A DNA stretch of 64,000 nt from NCBI GenBank assembly GCA_023213315.1, contig JAKCPI010015591.1, forward strand, positions 1 to 64,000, written 5' to 3'. The first letter of the stretch is position 1. Every line of letters begins with the position of its first letter. A model generated the notes under the pieces. It did no database searches and had not been told where the DNA came from. It saw nothing but the letters and a program-made list of their open reading frames with translations. The translations under genes were made by a program, and so were the position numbers. Below are positions 45,857 to 57,345 of the stretch, piece after piece. The stretch is from Euborellia annulipes (taxonomy: Eukaryota; Arthropoda; Insecta; Dermaptera; Anisolabididae).

Positions 45857-47955
45857 CTTGCGACCGAAATGTTAGAACTGATAGAAAAATTATATTTGTT
45901 TGATTTGATTCAATTTTCTTCGAATTCAGCCAGATACTTCCAGTTAAGTTAAATCAATTGTGTAATTTATTAAGCCTCGAATTTGATTAACACCAGATCT
46001 GTAATCCACAGCATTTTACCACATTTTCTCCTGCAGTTAGATGCTGTGGAATTTAAAAAACAGGGATAATAATTTTGAATTAAAGCATAGTTTTATTAAT
46101 TGAGAATTTAGTACTCTATGCGAATCAGAGTTTTATTTTTTTCAATTAATCCTATTTCTAGTCCCTTTATATATTTATCCTGTTTATATATCGTAATCTT
46201 GTAATTATTTACCATCCTATTATAAAATTATATAATCATTAGATTCTCATTAAATGATTTTTTACCCATTCGAGATCAGATTTTAATGAGCTTCGGCAGT
46301 TAAAACATCTTAATCGCAACAATTTCTCCCATGTCATTTCCATTAATATCTCAGTTAAATGACTCCCAAAGATCTACGTCATCCCTTAATCAGAAATCTT
46401 GACTCTCATTTTAATATTAAGTCACGTTTGTTTTGTTTTGATCAAGCGTTTTGAATCTGTCTTCTCTTTTTCAAGGTCAAAAACAAGGCCTAACTTCAAT
46501 TTCAATCATTCCTTTCGTTGAAAATTATTAATAAGAATGATTATAAGGCGGATAAAAAATTCATATTTTATAAGCTGCCAGAACGTGACGTATACTCTGT
46601 CGGTCAATGGATATTTATAGAGCGATGAATTAAATAAAATTTTATAAAAATATTAATACAATCAAATTGGTCTCTATATTTTTAAAAGAGGTTTTACGAA
46701 TAATTTAATTATATATATATATATATAAATATGGTTCTTTTGTCAAAAAATAAAAAAATTTCTTAATTTCCCTTTTACCATATTTGCCAAGAATTCGTTC
46801 TCAAATAGGACTAATTCCTCTTTGCAAGAACAAAAGAAAAATGACTTATTTATTTTTTTTATTTTTTTTTTAAATTTCAAGTTGAATAAATAATAAAAAT
46901 GAATATTATTTCCTCTTCATTAGCAGATGTTGAAATTTAACCATCCCCCTCCCCTTTTTTCTTTTCCAAGAGATAATAATGAATTGAAAGAATATTTCAA
47001 GGGTGGTCCCATGTTTACAAATGTTATTATATTTATATAATACAGTTCGTATATAGAAAATCGTGTTCGGCGAACGTTTACCCTTTCGACAAAAGAGATC
47101 CATCCTTTCTTTCTTTTTTTAAAGAGAATATAAAATTCCAAAGGTAGTTTAATTTCCAGCTTGTTTATTTTGTATGAGGGTTGTTGTCCGGCTCAGGCCT
47201 TGCGGAAATAGACAAGCAGTTGCAACCCGATCCATTCACCGGAATCATTGCCTGGAAAATCATTTGAAATACATTTATTATCATGAGTCGAAAAACCAAT
47301 TTGACACGAATGGGAATTTTGCATGCATCTGTGGTGAATTTCTTAAGGCCGTGAGAGTTTCTTCAATTTAGCGTTTGCGAAGGGAGAGGGGAGGGGGGAC
47401 AAAAGAAGCGGGCCTTTTTTTTGGGAAAGAAGGTCGACTAATCCTTTTTTTCAATTTTACTCTAGTTATATATTTAAAAATAAGCCTTCCTTCATTCTGT
47501 TGAAAACTTTATTAAATTTTAAGAATCGGGCAAATTTTGAATAGATCCGGACGGTCAAAGGATTTTGTAAGAAGGCTAATTCTTAAACTTAATTAGATTA
47601 ATAAAGCCGAGGGCAGCTGCTTCGAAATATACTTATTATTCCCACCAAAATAATATTTTCAATAGAATCTACGAAAAGATAAAATATTATTTGCTCTTTT
47701 TCTTTGTATTTTTCGAAATAATAGCAATTTATAGTAAGATTATATATATATATAAAGATAGTGAATTTTAAAGAGGGACAAAATTTAAAAGGAATAACAT
47801 TTTTTCTTTGGACTATTTTAGAGTTTTTTAAATTGATTAATAAGATTATGGAGTTGTACATTTTCAAAAGCTTATATAAAGTCATATCAAGAGGGTGGGG
47901 GTTGAATCACAACAAAAACATTGATCTTTTTTGTTTATAACTTATTAATTAAATA
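45857..47955. other. No recognised gene
   Basis: 46270-46510 is slightly less AT-rich and single-copy. A (TA)n tract is at 46711-46728. Open frames at 46906-47371 have no recognisable features. Confidence 0.45.
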
Positions 47956-47959
47956 ACCA

Positions 47960-48150
47960 ACGGTTTTTTTTTTTTTTTTTTTTTAATTCGATTTAAGGTC
48001 TTTTTCGGCATCGGAGGCCATTTAGACCCCGTCGCTATTTATTTCAATTGATCGGTATTCAATTCAATTGAAATAAATTTCCCCTTTACCCTTTACCTTT
48101 GGAAACAGAAGCCAATGTTCTACCTCTGAGCCATTGGTCAAGAGTCAACT
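47960..48150 (-). repeat. SINE-2 copy with poly-A tail
   Basis: The T run at 47964-47984 is the tail on the minus strand. Then TCGGCATCGGAGGCC, GACCCCGTCGCTATTTATTT, an opposed pair of ATTTCAATTGA strings, and the head GCCAATGTTCTACCTCTGAGC. Confidence 0.7.
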
Positions 48151-48856
48151 GTTTTTATTCTACAATTATAAAATAGGCAGAGATTTTACAAACTAAACTT
48201 GAACGGTATCTATCAACACCAATTACAAGATTTCAGTAAATTTTTTAGAATTCGCAGTAGCCTATTTAAATTTAGATGCCAAGAAAGTCCGTTCGTTTCA
48301 ACTATTGGAAATAATTCAATTCTTGGGACCTTGAAGTTGATAGAATTTGAATAAGAGCTAGCAAAGACAATTTCCTCATCAAACTCTAATAAATTCCGAG
48401 ATTTATTTATAATATATGCAACACACCTATAAAAAAATCTTCTTAATAAAATGTTGAGTTCGTAAATTATTCGAAAATCGACAGGGCTAATAAATAAATT
48501 TTTTATTAAGTATAGCTAACTGAATTAAAAGAAAGAGAGGAAGAGAAGTTTAATTACGAGTGAACATGAATTTCGCAAACTCTGCTTTCATGCAATTCGA
48601 TGCCACACATAATGCATTAGGCGTGGGACGTTAACGGCCCACCCACCCTCTGAACAGATTTTGTCACCATATAAAATACACATTATCAAATCTTATTTAT
48701 TATCAATGTGAGAATGTCTATTAAAAAACCTTTAAAAAATTTCATAAACAAAAATCGACTGTTTTAGCATACCTCGGGTTCACCTTGGATAAAAAAATAA
48801 TGATAAAATTTATTAGAAATCTTGATAGTATCTGATTTATATATATATATATATTA

Positions 48857-48906
<50 letters not shown>

Positions 48907-49090
48907 AAAACGAACATTATCAATTTTTCATTTTTTTTTTAGTCTCTTAGGCATCTTAGGCCATCATAGACATTTATACGATATACTGTATAATCCATTT
49001 ATATATTTTTACTATATGCTTAAAGTTCAGGCACATTTTTTTAAAACAGTAGGCCTATAATAAATGATATACAAATATTAATAGCTGCAA
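48151..49090. other. AT-rich; long (TA)n tract
   Basis: (TA)n with interruptions lies at 48839-48902. 48590-48660 (GCATTAGGCGTGGGACG, TAACGGCCCACCCACCC) is a small GC-richer stretch. No gene. Confidence 0.5.
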
Positions 49091-49290
49091 AGGGCTTGCC
49101 CACATATTACGTAACGCGTTAGAGGGGAGGGGGTCCTCTGGTCAAAACGTTACCAATTGTGACATGGGGGCCCGGGGGTTTCTCTAAGTGTGGCTTAACA
49201 TTCGGGGGGGGGGGGTAGTTCTATGTTGTGACATAATATTTGTAGGGGGTTTGTTTGTATGTGACTAACTGTGACATGTGACTAGAACTT
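49091..49290. repeat. G-rich MITE remnants
   Basis: Contains ATTACGTAACGCG with AGGGGAGGGGGTCC as in 54157-54449, then GGGGGTTTCTCTAAGTGTGG and GGGGGTAGTTCTATGTTGTG as in 1465-1850. Paired ends are not complete. Confidence 0.55.
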
Positions 49291-49441
49291 CAGATAGTCA
49301 GCGCAAATTTACAATTTCAATTAGTTTAAAATTTATATTGAGAGTAGGCCAAAAGTCTCATAGCTCAGGAATCAAACTTGTGATATTCAGCCTATCCGGG
49401 GATAAATATCACATTTACTTAGTTAAATTGAATGATCGCAA

Positions 49442-49567
49442 CCCACATACCACGCAACCAAAAAGCGGACATTTAGACGTCGAAGGGACGATGCTGCAAC
49501 TTTGGGACATCGCAGAACGTCCCTGCGGCGTCGAAATGTCCGATTTTTGGTTGCAGTGCTATGTGGG
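49442..49567. mobile_element. Palindromic MITE, CCCACATA ends
   Basis: The arms 49442-49490 and 49518-49567 are inverted copies (CCCACATACC...GGACATTTAGACGTCG against its mirror). The centre is CAACTTTGGGACATCGC. An open frame reading through it is not coding evidence. Confidence 0.8.
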
Positions 49568-50140
49568 AATACTTTATCTCTCTATATATCTCATATATAG
49601 TTTAAGAGAAAGTGAAAATTAATAATGTTTCCAGATTGACAATTTTTTATTTTTACTTTCTCTTATCTATATATGTTAATATATTTATAGAAAGTATTGG
49701 ATTCATGTCAAAAATTGAATGTAGAGGTTTTGATGGAAATACACGTTTTGAGGACCCCCTGAATTCAAAAAAGTGGTTTTTGCATGTTTGTGTCTGTCTG
49801 TGTGTGTTCAATTAAAAGCATGGAGGAATTGAGCTGGGAGGTTGAAATTATATATTTAAGTTAAGGTATGGGACGTGACATGAGCTTTTTAACAAAATCG
49901 GCTAAAAAGTACTACTGATGCACTTTCTATTTTCTCAAAATTCGGTACAATAATTTTTATTAAAATTCATAAATCAATTATTTTTTAGATGCTCTTTAAA
50001 ATTTATATTCTCATTTTGCCCTTGAAATGTTTTGAAGCACACTTTTGTACTTGATACGAAAGATAGGAGAAATTGTTGCCACCCACTCAACATCAAAATA
50101 TTCATCTTTTTACACTTATCCATATTAAATTTTAAAATTT
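49568..50140 (-). repeat. Family A copies
   Basis: 49568-49612 is a plus-strand 3' hairpin end (CATATATAGTTTAAGAGAAAGT). 49656-50140 is a minus-strand copy with the ACTTTCTCTTATC end, GGTTGAAATTATATATTTAAG in reverse order, and GATTTTTATTAAAATTCATA-type landmarks. The 5' hairpin is not present. Confidence 0.7.
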
Positions 50141-50243
50141 ATATATAGAAAAAGTGTCCTATTGTTTTTTTCTTTTGTTGTTAAGTGACTTTTTAAAAAG
50201 ACTGTTTAATAAACGTAAATCATATTCTTTTAATTACTCTACT

Positions 50244-51916
50244 GGGTCATTCCACGTCAAATCAACCAAAAAAATAAAAAATTTTCACCCATAATCTCAG
50301 ATTTTTATGAAACTTGGTATGTTTGTTCTATATATAGAGATAAGTAACAGCACCAAATTTCAATTTTTTATCTCACTTAGTTTTCGAGTTATGGCTCTTT
50401 AAAGTTTTGATTTTTTCACCTTGCGCGGCTTGGCTAATGCCAAACAAAATGTGACATGGAAGAGAAAATAATTTCTCATTTGCTTATTTGACACCCAATC
50501 TTGATGAAATTTTTTTGGTAGGTTCTTGAAACAATAAGGAATTAGAAAAAAAATATATCACGAATCTAAGTTAATCCTAAAATATAAAAAAAAATTCATA
50601 TTGTTGATTTTTTTTTAGATTTGAAAACGCAAACATGCTTTAGCGCTAAAGCCAATATCTCCAAAAGGGAATGAGATATTCAAGAAATTTTTTTTTCTAA
50701 ATAATCTACATGAAATGGGCTTTAATTTAGTAAAATAAAATGTTTGTGTATTTTGTTCCCTCTATTTCTAAAGTCCATTGCAAGTTTCAATATATAGTTT
50801 TACATGTTAAAAAGATTTCAAGGGCAAAATGAAAATATACATTTTAAAGAGCATCTAAACAATAATTGATTTATGAATTTTAATAAAAATCGTTGCAGGA
50901 AATTTTGAGAAAATTGGAAAAAACTGAAAAAGTACATCAGTAAAGTACTAGTACTTTTTGGCCGATTTTGTTCAAAAGCTTATTTTGAGTGTCCCGGAGG
51001 GTACCTAACTTAAATATAAAATTTCAACCTCCTAGCTCAATTCTTTCATGATTTCAAATGGACACTGTGTGTGTGTCTGCTTAAAACTGAACACAGACGA
51101 AAATTCAATCAATTCAATTGAAAGTATGAAAGGATTGAGCTAGGAGGTTGAAATTTTATATTTAAGTTAGGTACCCTCCGGGACACTCAAAATAAGCTTT
51201 TGAACAAAATCGGCCAAAAATACTAGTACTTTACTGATGTACTTTTTCAGTTTTTTCCAATTTTCTCAAAATTTCCTGCAACGATTTTTATTAAAATTCA
51301 TAAATCAATTATTGTTTAGATGCTCTTTAAAATGTATATTTTCATTTTGCCCTTAAATCTTTTTAACATGTAAAACTATATATTGAAACTTGCAATGGAC
51401 TTTAGAAATAGAGGGAACAAAATACACAAACATTTTATTTTACTAAATTAAAGCCCATTTCATGTAGATTATTTAGAAAAAAAAATTTCTTGAATATCTC
51501 ATTCCCTTTGGAGATATTGGCTTTAGCCTAAACCATGTTTGCGTTTTCAAATCTAAAAAAAAATCAACAATATGAATTTTTTTTATATTTTAGGATTAAC
51601 TTAGATTCGTGATATATTTTTTTCTAATTCCTTATTGTTTCAAGAACCTACCAAAAAATTTCATCAAGATTGGGTGTCAAATAAGCAAATGAAAATTATT
51701 TTCTCTTCCATGTCACATTTTGTTAGGCATTAGCCAAGCCGCGCAAAGTGAAAAAATCAAAACTTTAAAGTGCCATAACTCGAAAACTAAAGTGAGGATA
51801 AAAAATTGAAATTTGGTGCTGTTACTTATCTCTATATATAGAACAAGCATACCAAGTTTCATAAAAATCTGAGATTATGGGTGAAATGGCCTGGTTGAAC
51901 TGACGTGGAATGACCC
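50244..51916. mobile_element. Long palindromic element 2 (1673 bp)
   Basis: Arms of about 810 bp mirror each other around a loop at about 51060-51115. The ends read GGGTCATTCCACG...CGTGGAATGACCC. TACT flanks it at 50240-50243 and 51917-51920. The inner 250 bp of each arm is family A sequence (AAATATAAAATTTCAACC and so on), so another repeat was captured at the turning point. No coding frame. Confidence 0.88.
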
Positions 51917-51920
51917 TACT

Positions 51921-52302
51921 ATAAGAAGATTTAAAATTCAAGGTTAACAAAATCGAAATTATGTTTTAATGTAATGACAGACTATAATAAAAAAAATAAT
52001 AATAATCTATATGAGCTGAACAACGCAAAGCATAAACATTAAAAAAAAATAAATAAATAAATAGAATTCTCTCGTTAAAATGCGAAGTGTATTATTTGTT
52101 TTTTTATCTCCTGAGCTTTTTCTTTTATAAATATAATAAAAGATTGATAACATGTCATCGTGGAAGCAAGCAGCTGTGTTGCAGACATTCATAATTAGCC
52201 ATAATGTTTTTTTTTCATTGAGCTCTTCACACATCAAAAAGGAGAGGGGAGCTCACACCTATACACTTACTCATTCGCACACAATACAAAGAGTTACGAG
52301 GT

Positions 52303-52352
<50 letters not shown>

Positions 52353-52454
52353 ACAGCCAACGTATATTAAATTGATAATGAAATTTCTTTTGCTTTGAAT
52401 TTTGGGTTTGTAAATGATTGGAAACAAAAATTGTTTATGAAGGAATATATTTTC
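51921..52454. other. AT-rich with a 45-base T run
   Basis: T run at 52304-52348. Upstream, CTCACACCTATACACTTACTC may be a SINE tail but the family is not clear. Confidence 0.5.
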
Positions 52455-53067
52455 AGAGAATTACCTTCGGTAATCGAAAGTTATGTTCTGTGCTTGTCAC
52501 ATCAGATTTTTGTGTCGACATGTATTTAGTTTCCGACAGTACGGTACATTTGAATTCAAGATGTAAAATTTATAAGTATGGGAAAATTTTTTATATTTTG
52601 TTACCATGTCAACTATTTCTTCTATCTTTCCTTTGAAGTAAAAGAGTAAAGTGGTCTTCAGAAGATTTCAATCTCAAAATGAGAATATACAATTTAAAGA
52701 CTATCTGAAAAATAATTGATTTTTGAATTTTAATCAAAATCGTTGGAGGTAATTTAGAGAAAATCGAAAAAACTGAAAAAGTACATCAGTAAAGTGCTAG
52801 TACTCTTTGGCCGATTTTGTTCAAAAAGCTTCGTGTCACGTGCCAGGGGGGTACCTAACTTAAATATAAAATTTCAATCTCCTAGCTCTTTTGGTTCTTG
52901 AGATATTTTGTCCACAGACAGACAGACCGACAGACACACAGACAGACCATGTCGTGGAAACCACTTTTTTGGTTCAGGGGACCTCAAAAAAATATGTATA
53001 TCCCTCAAAATCTCGACATCGAATTTTTGACATGAATCCAATACTTTCTCTATATATATACAGTATT

Positions 53068-53104
<37 letters not shown>

Positions 53105-53118
53105 GTAAGAGAAAGTAA
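52455..53118 (+). repeat. Family A, nearly full length
   Basis: Right arm of the 5' hairpin (CGGTAATCGAAAGTTATG, TTGTCACATCAGATTTTT), CATGTATTTAGTTTCCGAC, TTACCATGTCAACTATTTC, GAATTTTAATCAAAATCGTT, AAATATAAAATTTCAATCTCC, a GACAGACAGACC-rich stretch, CATCGAATTTTTGACATG, and the terminal ACTTTCTCTATATA...GTAAGAGAAAGT hairpin with (TA)n inside. Confidence 0.85.
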
Positions 53119-53640
53119 AAAATAGTCCAATAAAAAAATTTGTATAAAAATATCCAGAGAACGTACTTTCAGTTTGCAAACAGAACTCTGTATAATTTCT
53201 GTCAGTAGAAAACTTGTGGTATCATTGGATTGCTATTGAGGCGTTATTTTCTCCAGCTGGTATTTAGACTTGGCTTCTTCATTATTGTTGAAATACTATT
53301 ATTTCCACTTCCCAAAATTCTCGCTTCTTGTCCTAGGGCTCAAAGATTCGCTTCCCGAATTATTTTTTAAGGGCAGATGGAGACTGAGAGGTAAATGTGT
53401 TCTGAAATAGAATTAAATTTTATTAAAAATAATGCTGTCAGTTTATTGCAAACAGTTCTCCAATCTAATGTAATCCATAAGGATAAAAATCCAATTTGTG
53501 TTTCCATAGATTGGATAGATCAGAAATTTCAAAGAAAAAATTATTAAAATATTGATGAGGATAAAAGATAAATTTCAAAAGATAGATCAAAAGAATGAAA
53601 AAAGATTTTAAAAGTAAAAAAAATGGTGTTGGTAGGTTAC
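53119..53640. other. No recognised feature
   Basis: AT-rich. A GCTTCTTGTCCTAGGGCTC string at 53321 weakly recalls the tRNA-like repeats but lacks a B box. Confidence 0.5.
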
Positions 53641-53985
53641 CAATAATTTAACTATGTTTACAATGGCGATGGAGTCAGAGAAATATCAAGAAGTTTGCAG
53701 CCAAATTTTCTTTCCTTTAGATTTTCGCTCTCACGGGTGACGTTTCGGCCTGAGGTTTCGGAGCGGCAACATTCAGCATGTGGTCTGCTCACAGTGAATC
53801 GTAAAGAAATTTATTAGAGCAGATCACATGCTGAATGTTGTCGCTAAATTACACACATTTAATTATTGCCAGCCGGCTCTGAAGATGACCTAGACCTCAG
53901 ACAGAAACGTTAGCCTAAGGGTGAAAATCAAAATAAAAGAAAATTTGGCAACAAACGTCTTGTTATTTCTCTGACTCCATTAAGC
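53641..53985. repeat. Inverted-pair element with motif remnants
   Basis: Arms share GGAGTCAGAGAAATA, AAATTTTCTTT, GACGTTTC/GAAACGTT and ACATTCAGCATGTGGTCTGC in inverted order. The plus-strand 53879-53911 keeps CTGAAGATGACC and GAAACGTT but the stem is poor. The left arm has lost the first box. Confidence 0.65.
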
Positions 53986-54156
53986 CACAGTCCTTCAACA
54001 AAGAAACATTCTTTAAAATGGCTTTCGAAATCTGAATAAGCCGATTCTGTATGGATATTGTTGAAATTTATTTCCACTTCACCATAATCCACGCTTCTTG
54101 TTCTAAGGGTGTGATGATTGTAGTAGGAAAAAAAACTCAGTGTGTTCTTTTCTATA

Positions 54157-54449
54157 AGGGTGCTTACAAGTATTACGTAACGCAATTTGGGGGGGGAGGG
54201 GGGTCTTGTACAATGTTACTATGCGTTACAAAGGGGGAGGGGGGTTGAACAATGCGTTACGTAACTGGTATTTTAGCGACTTTCCGGTACTTTGCACAAC
54301 ATAATTGTGACTTTTAGATAAAAATGGTCACTTGAGCGTTATGTAACGTCTAGGGGGAAGGGTCCAGAAAAATGTTATGGCGCGTTACATGGAGGGAGGA
54401 GTGTCAAAAATCTTCAAAAATTGCGTTACGTAATACTTGTATGCTCCCT
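54157..54449. mobile_element. MITE with GTTACGTAA ends
   Basis: The ends AGGGTGCTTACAAGTATTAC and its mirror CTTGTATGCTCCCT with TTGCGTTACGTAATA are inverted over about 29 bp. G-rich interior and repeated GCGTTACGTAAC words. No clear TSD. Confidence 0.8.
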
Positions 54450-55770
54450 AATAATGAATTTTGTATAATAATAATTCGTATAACAATGAATATAAATTAT
54501 TTTAAAGTTGTGAATTGAGTGAAATCGACAGAGTAGCGCTCAGATTTGTTGTTAAGCATTGGGTCCACGGTTTGTCAGAGATATCCGTAGGTTATAACTC
54601 ATGTTTAACTTTGGGTGTATTATATTAATATTTTCTCTTTTAAAAGAGCTATTTAGTTTTAGAACTCGTGGCGCCATCTCTTGGGGGGACTTAGAACTTT
54701 CAATTCAGATAATATTTTTACGTATCTTACTTATATAAGTTATTGTTATATGCAGTAATAAAGAGACAGGAGGAGGGATATGGGCTTGGGGGGACTCTCA
54801 TGGAACCAATTTTATGACTTTATGGGAATAAAAAATTCAAAAAGATTGCTTTACTTATTTATAGGCCCGAAAAAAGCGGTTTTATCTCAATCTGAACGAG
54901 ATCGACTTTCTTTAATCAATTTACATCCAATATCTTAATCTTTGGAAAAAACACAATCACTCCTGAAACATATAGGTAAAATAAACTTTTAATTAAAATT
55001 TTAAGATGTATAATTAACTGTTTTAATATATTGATATAATTGTTATTCAGTATTTTTTACTGATTTTTATATGTTATCATGCCTCACTTAAAAATATTGT
55101 GTCGTATAACGTCTTCCCCCCCCCCCCCATTATTTTATTTATAAGTCTCCCTAGGGAGGTGCGCCTTACAGTTTGGAAGACGCTGCTCTGCTATGTAAAA
55201 TTATAGTATTGATAGGATTAAGGGGCTACGATAGAGGTACGATATATCGATAAAGATCTTTTAAGCATGTTTGATGATATTTTGAAGGAAAGTTTTTAAA
55301 TAAATCAAATAGCGTGGCAAATAATTTTTTGTTGGCAGAGAAAAGTGATACCCAAACCTCGAAGATAAGAGATTTGTATCTTGTGGTAACTTAGTATTTT
55401 AGCAAAAACGATTCAATGTGCGTCAAGTTGGCGAAAACAAGTTGTCAAAGAGAGGATGGCTGCAATGAACTAGAAATCTTCCCATCTTCTCCCCCCTGTC
55501 CCCTTTTTTTTATATAAAATATGAAATTAAGAGAAGCCATTCTTCTTTGAAATGATCAAATTCCCATTTAGGATTTTATAAGATATTGACTTGAGATTTT
55601 AATTTGCCTCACCTTATAGAGTAGAACATGGACATTAATTAACAAACAAATTAAACAAACTTTGAGATGAATTTGGACTCTATAGAAAAAAAATATATCC
55701 TTTGAAGAGGCAAATTTTTTTTTTAATTTTGAGAACCAATATTACTTATTAGATAAAATAAATATAAGTA
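54450..55770. other. No recognised gene
   Basis: Around 55115-55185 a C run and GCGCCTTACAGTTTGGAAGACGC resemble a hAT right end without its partner. The rest is AT-rich. Confidence 0.45.
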
Positions 55771-55779
55771 GGGGGGGAT

Positions 55780-55819
<40 letters not shown>
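55780..55819. repeat. 40-base G run
   Basis: Uninterrupted G after GGGGGGGAT. A run this long is unusual in AT-rich DNA and may be a sequencing or assembly artefact. Confidence 0.9.
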
Positions 55820-55820
<1 letters not shown>

Positions 55821-56376
55821 AAAATATATTAATAATAATTTATTTCAAGCAAGTAATATTTGGGCTGATGAAATAAAATAAATTTTAATATAACAAAAGC
55901 TGATGCACATTCTTTCTCACACTTATCAGGAGAAAAGTGAAGCTCGGGGTACTAAATAATCAAAAAAAAAAAAAAAAAAAAAAAAAATGAATGGACATTT
56001 CACGGAAGGCCTTAGAGCGGATTGTAGTGAAACATTTGCATATGCATTCGTACAAGATCCTTTAGTCAAATCCGAAAGACAACTAGCAAGTCATTTATAA
56101 GATAATTTTGTTTTTGAATACTTTCTTACTTTTTTGTTTTGATTTATTTCAATTAAAAATTCTTGACAAATTTTTCCTTCTCGTTGTACTGCTATAGGAA
56201 TAAATCAAAGTAGTCTTGAAGTAAAAGCCGGTTCATTCTACCTGACCTGAAAGAAGAAATATATAAATATTAACTGGTAAATAATTTTCGACATTTATTG
56301 TATATTTTTGAATTATTAATAGATATTAATAATCAATTAATACCTCGATTAGGACTTGACCAGTTAACAAATTTTT
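55820..56376. other. AT-rich, one 26-base A run
   Basis: The A run is at 55962-55987. No gene or repeat boundary is recognised. Confidence 0.5.
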
Positions 56377-56495
56377 ATGTTTTATTTGTTGGTGAACCAA
56401 ACCCATCATTGCCCCATAAAAAACGAACCCAGGATCTCCAGTCATTCTGGGGTATTTGCCGGGGTGCTACCCTTTGCACCCAACAAATAAAACAT
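56377..56495 (-). repeat. tRNA-like sequence inside an 18-bp inverted repeat
   Basis: ATGTTTTATTTGTTGGTG (56377-56394) is mirrored by CACCCAACAAATAAAACAT (56477-56495). On the minus strand the interior reads AAGGGTAGCACCCCGGC, then ACTGGAGATCCTGGGTTCG with a decayed B box. It could be a SINE head or tRNA pseudogene carried in a hairpin. Confidence 0.5.
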
Positions 56496-56613
56496 AATCA
56501 TCATCTTTATCTTTATTTATATATATATATTAACTTTGTAATAGATTATTTAAATAGGAATTAACTAATTAATAGGCGATAACTTTACCTATTAGAATTT
56601 TAAAATAAATGGT

Positions 56614-56618
56614 AAAAA
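56614..56618 (-). terminator. Pol III terminator of tRNA-Leu
   Basis: A run of five A on the plus strand, so TTTTT on the gene strand, starts four bases past the 3' end of the tRNA. Pol III stops at such T runs. Confidence 0.85.
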
Positions 56619-56622
56619 TCAA

Positions 56623-56704
56623 TGGCAGCGGTGGGATTCGAACCCACGCCTCCGAAGAGACTGGTGCCTTAAACCAGCGCCTTAGACCGCTCGGCCACGC
56701 TACC
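56623..56704 (-). tRNA. tRNA-Leu (anticodon AAG)
   Basis: An 82-nt leucine tRNA gene read on the minus strand. It begins GGTAGCGTGGCCGAGCGG and ends GGGTTCGAATCCCACC followed by GCTGCC and the discriminator A. The acceptor stem GGTAGCG/CGCTGCC, the D arm, the anticodon stem CTGGT/ACCAG, a long class II variable arm, and the T arm all pair. The 7-base anticodon loop is TTAAGGC, which puts AAG at positions 34-36 (plus-strand 56668-56670). A34 is normally edited to inosine, reading CUU, CUC and CUA. Internal A box (TGGCCGAGCGG) and B box (GGTTCGAATCC) are intact and a TTTTT terminator follows, so it looks functional. There is no intron and no genomic CCA. Family A sequence (57017-57345) lies upstream. 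Confidence 0.97.
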
Positions 56705-57016
56705 GTGTATTTTAAATTTAACCGAAGAGATAAATTGTGCAGCTGTGAGAGAGCGTTAAATTGGAAAGGGAACCAAATACATCTTAAAAAAATAATATTT
56801 AACGTATATCTATATGTTTTAAGAGTTTAAGTAAAAAGAATTAAAGAAAAGTAATATATTTTTTTATTAAAAAATTTATATATAGGCCTATACTGTATAT
56901 TATTCTTCTTCTCTTTATTATATGGCTTGGACAATAGTCCGGTTGGCCACCTTACTGTATATTCATAATACATGCGTATATATATACATATAAAATACAT
57001 GTTATTTACTCATTTT

Positions 57017-57345
57017 TACTTTCTCGTATAGTAGATCTATATAAAGAGAAAGTATCGTGTTGTTTTCGCGACATGGTCTGTGTGTGTGTCTGTGAACAAA
57101 ATATCTCAAGAACGAAAAGAGCTTGGGGGTTAAAATTTTATATTTAAGATAGGCACCCCTCTGGCCCTTGACACGAAGCTTTTGAACAAAATCGGCCAAA
57201 GAGTACTAATACTTTACTGATGTATTAATACTTTATCAGTTTTTTTCGATTTTCTCAAAATTCGATTTAACGATTTTGATTAAAATTCAAAAATCAATTA
57301 TTTTTTAGATGCTCTTTCAAATGTATATTCCCATTTTTTTTCTAA
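57017..57345 (-). repeat. Family A 3' half
   Basis: Plus-strand order ACTTTCTCGTATAG...GAGAAAGT, GACATGGTCTGTGTGTGTG, AAAATTTTATATTTAAGATA, CGGCCAAAGAGTACTAATAC, TTGATTAAAATTCAAAAATC, which is family A reversed. The CACTTTTTTGGATTC block is missing, so there is an internal deletion near 57060. Confidence 0.75.

Noticed and set aside
49278..49622. A 114-codon open frame
   Set aside because: Its centre translates the palindromic CCCACATA MITE and its end the terminal hairpin of a family A copy.
53879..53911. Full hammerhead-like motif in the 53.6 kb foldback
   Set aside because: CTGAAGA and GAAAC are present but the stem between them does not pair well, so it was not counted as supporting covariation.
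56609..56830. A 73-codon plus-strand open frame containing GGIRTHASEETGALNQRL
   Set aside because: It is the antisense translation of the tRNA-Leu(AAG) gene, a well-known false protein.
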